This document shows, piece after piece, positions 63,035-64,000 of a stretch of DNA of 64,000 nt. The translations under genes were made by a program, and so were the position numbers. The DNA lies in the IMG/VR virus record IMGVR_UViG_3300011113_000253, positions 1-64,000 of that record. One strand, written 5' to 3'. How positions within the stretch are numbered: position 1 is the stretch's first letter; each line of letters starts with the position of its first letter. Below the pieces are notes generated by a model that was given only the letters and a program-made list of their open reading frames with translations, ran no database searches and was not told where the DNA came from. The stretch is from a virus.

Positions 63035-63391
63035 ATGGACCAAATAGTAATGCAACTTGTTCAAATGGAACAACAAATGAGAATCTTTCATTGGCAAACA
63101 AAATCGTTTGCCAGACATTCAGCTTTTGGTGGAATCTATGGAACTCTTGGTGATCTTATAGATACTTTTACAGAAGCTTGGATGGGAAGAAACGGGAGAG
63201 TACGTGTTACTGGTCCAATTGAACTACAAAACCTTGGTGGTGATGTAGAACAAATTGTAGATGGATACATTGAAACTCTTATTGGAATGACAGATATTCT
63301 TGACCAACAAAAAGATACAGATCTTTTAAACATTCGCGATGAAATACTTGGCGAGTTTAACAAACTTAAATACCTATTAACACTTAAATAA
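63035..63391 (+). CDS. Small helical protein resembling DUF5856 / Dps-like fold
   Basis: The 118-residue protein begins MDQIVMQLVQMEQQMRIFHW, followed by QTKSFARHSAFGGIYGTLGD and LIDTFTEAWMGR, similar in spacing to a Dps/ferritin-type four-helix bundle (F-H-W-Q-T near helix A, a H-x-A-F...Y...D/E helix). The E-A-W-M-G-R segment resembles the D/E-x-I-A-E-R region. I recall it as a DUF5856-type phage protein with unknown function. GGAG lies in the end of the preceding gene. Iron binding is not established. Confidence 0.55.
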   Translation: MDQIVMQLVQMEQQMRIFHWQTKSFARHSAFGGIYGTLGDLIDTFTEAWMGRNGRVRVTGPIELQNLGGDVEQIVDGYIETLIGMTDILDQQKDTDLLNIRDEILGEFNKLKYLLTLK

Positions 63392-63759
63392 TGGACCCTT
63401 TAGTACAACAACTTAGAGACTTATTAGAACAGACAGAGCCTTTTCAGAGAAAGATGAAGGCAGGGCACAGTCGTAAAAAGAAAAGAGTTATTGGTCATGG
63501 CAATCAACCCGCTGGTGCCCCTTATAGTGAAAAACCATCTATGGAACGTTCTAAATCTGCTCCTCCTATTGGTGAACACATTGTTAAACAAGGTTCTAAG
63601 TATTGTTTGAAATCAAAAAAGAGTGGTAAGAATCTTGGCTGTTATGATTCTAGAAAAGGTGCAGAAAAAAGAGAAAAACAAGTACAATACTTTAAACACA
63701 TGAAAGAAAACCTTCTTGAAGAAATTGTAAAAGAGGTTATTAAAGAATTACTAAAGTAG
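63391..63759 (+). CDS. Small basic protein with C-terminal amphipathic helix
   Basis: The 122-residue product starts in a TAATG overlap. Residues about 23-60 are basic and Pro-rich ([20 protein letters not shown]), like a DUF5872-type phage motif, then [20 protein letters not shown] around 70-89, a C-x-x-x-S-x-K-S-G-K-x-L-G-C-Y pattern. The last 15 residues, [15 protein letters not shown], repeat the character of the genome's N-terminal helix but at the C-terminus. Function unknown. Confidence 0.55.
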   Translation: MDPLVQQLRDLLEQTEPFQRKMKAGHSRKKKRVIGHGNQPAGAPYSEKPSMERSKSAPPIGEHIVKQGSKYCLKSKKSGKNLGCYDSRKGAEKREKQVQYFKHMKENLLEEIVKEVIKELLK

Positions 63760-63766
63760 GATCAAA

Positions 63767-64000
63767 ATGGAAGAAAAAGATACCGAAGATTCAGTTGTAG
63801 TTGTTGTAATAGATAAAAATAAAATTCTCTTAATTAAAAGATCCAAAACAGATACATGGAAACCATTACATTGGTCATTTCCAGGTGGTCATGTAGAAAA
63901 AGGTGAAGCACCCTATAAAGCTGCTAGAAGAGAGCTTAAAGAAGAAACAGAACTAGATGGTAGAATTAAATACTGTGGTGTTCGTAAAGCTAAAAGTGGT
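63767..64000 (+). CDS. Nudix hydrolase, 3' end cut by window
   Basis: The frame is open to the window end (78 residues). It contains a complete Nudix box, G-x5-E-x7-R-E-L-x-E-E, at residues 41-60 ([20 protein letters not shown]). Upstream, [12 protein letters not shown] gives the usual F-P-G-G entry. Nudix enzymes cleave nucleoside diphosphate-linked substrates with Mg2+ at the box glutamates; phage versions may clean up modified nucleotides, NAD derivatives or mRNA caps. The substrate cannot be read. AGGA (63758-63761) lies five bases before the ATG. Confidence 0.85.
   Translation, partial: MEEKDTEDSVVVVVIDKNKILLIKRSKTDTWKPLHWSFPGGHVEKGEAPYKAARRELKEETELDGRIKYCGVRKAKSG

Noticed and set aside
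1-64000. tRNA genes, CRISPR arrays, insertion sequences, integrase or attachment sites
   Set aside because: No cloverleaf-like intergenic stretch, spaced repeats, transposase or recombinase was seen; the intergenic gaps are almost all under 110 bases and explained by terminators and promoter-like motifs. tRNA detection by eye is limited.

Overview
The window is a 64 kb piece of an AT-rich, tailed, contractile-tail (T4-type) phage genome. All 63 genes called here lie on the + strand, are packed with ATGA/TAATG overlaps or gaps of a few bases, and show no integrase, transposase, CRISPR array or recognisable host gene block. Terminase, portal, a gp21-type protease, a gp22-type scaffold, a gp23-type capsid protein, a sheath, tail tubes and a gp15-like terminator are all recognisable. 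This points to a lytic myovirus of the Caudoviricetes. Low GC, a phage-encoded ribosomal protein bS21, an SbcD-SbcC fusion and many virion proteins of a style I associate with uncultured marine phages suggest an aquatic, low-GC host. That host inference is not proven by the sequence.

Layout. 1-13436: seven large virion or appendage proteins of unknown exact role (the first is cut by the window edge), including a tandem paralogous pair. 13443-18080: a replication/recombination island with a RuvC-like resolvase, a zinc-finger/TOPRIM primase and a single-chain SbcD-SbcC nuclease-ATPase. 18095-21945: small genes, including two membrane proteins resembling a lysis (spanin-like) pair, a zinc-ribbon protein and a possible GNAT enzyme. 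21952-28503: packaging and prohead genes (large terminase, portal, two conserved unknowns, a small membrane protein, the prohead protease). 28516-31307: small proteins sharing an N-terminal helix, then bS21. 31310-41773: receptor-binding and fibre module with repeats, an F5/8C-type domain and three tandem paralogs. 41844-45231: scaffold, major capsid protein, small capsid-fibre-like protein. 45315-52680: neck, tail terminator, sheath, two tube paralogs, gp26-type baseplate protein and a possible frameshift product. 52729-61209: tape measure and baseplate. 61220-64000: a minimal family A DNA polymerase, another shared-helix protein, a Dps/ferritin-like small protein, a small basic protein and a truncated Nudix hydrolase.

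Two genome-wide patterns stand out. First, at least six otherwise unrelated proteins begin with the same short amphipathic helix (consensus M-x-[LI]-T-E-x-x-L-R-x-[IV]-I-[RK]-E-E-L-x-x-x-L), usually followed by an L-x-E-like site. The prohead protease and a capsid protein with a plausible L-x-E cleavage site are in the same window, so this may be a capsid-targeting tag for internal proteins. Second, nearly every intergenic gap longer than about 35 bases carries the motif [A/T/C]A-CTATTTA, often just after a Rho-independent terminator and before a Shine-Dalgarno sequence. It is probably the phage late promoter. The replication island lacks it and instead has a sigma70-like site before the primase.
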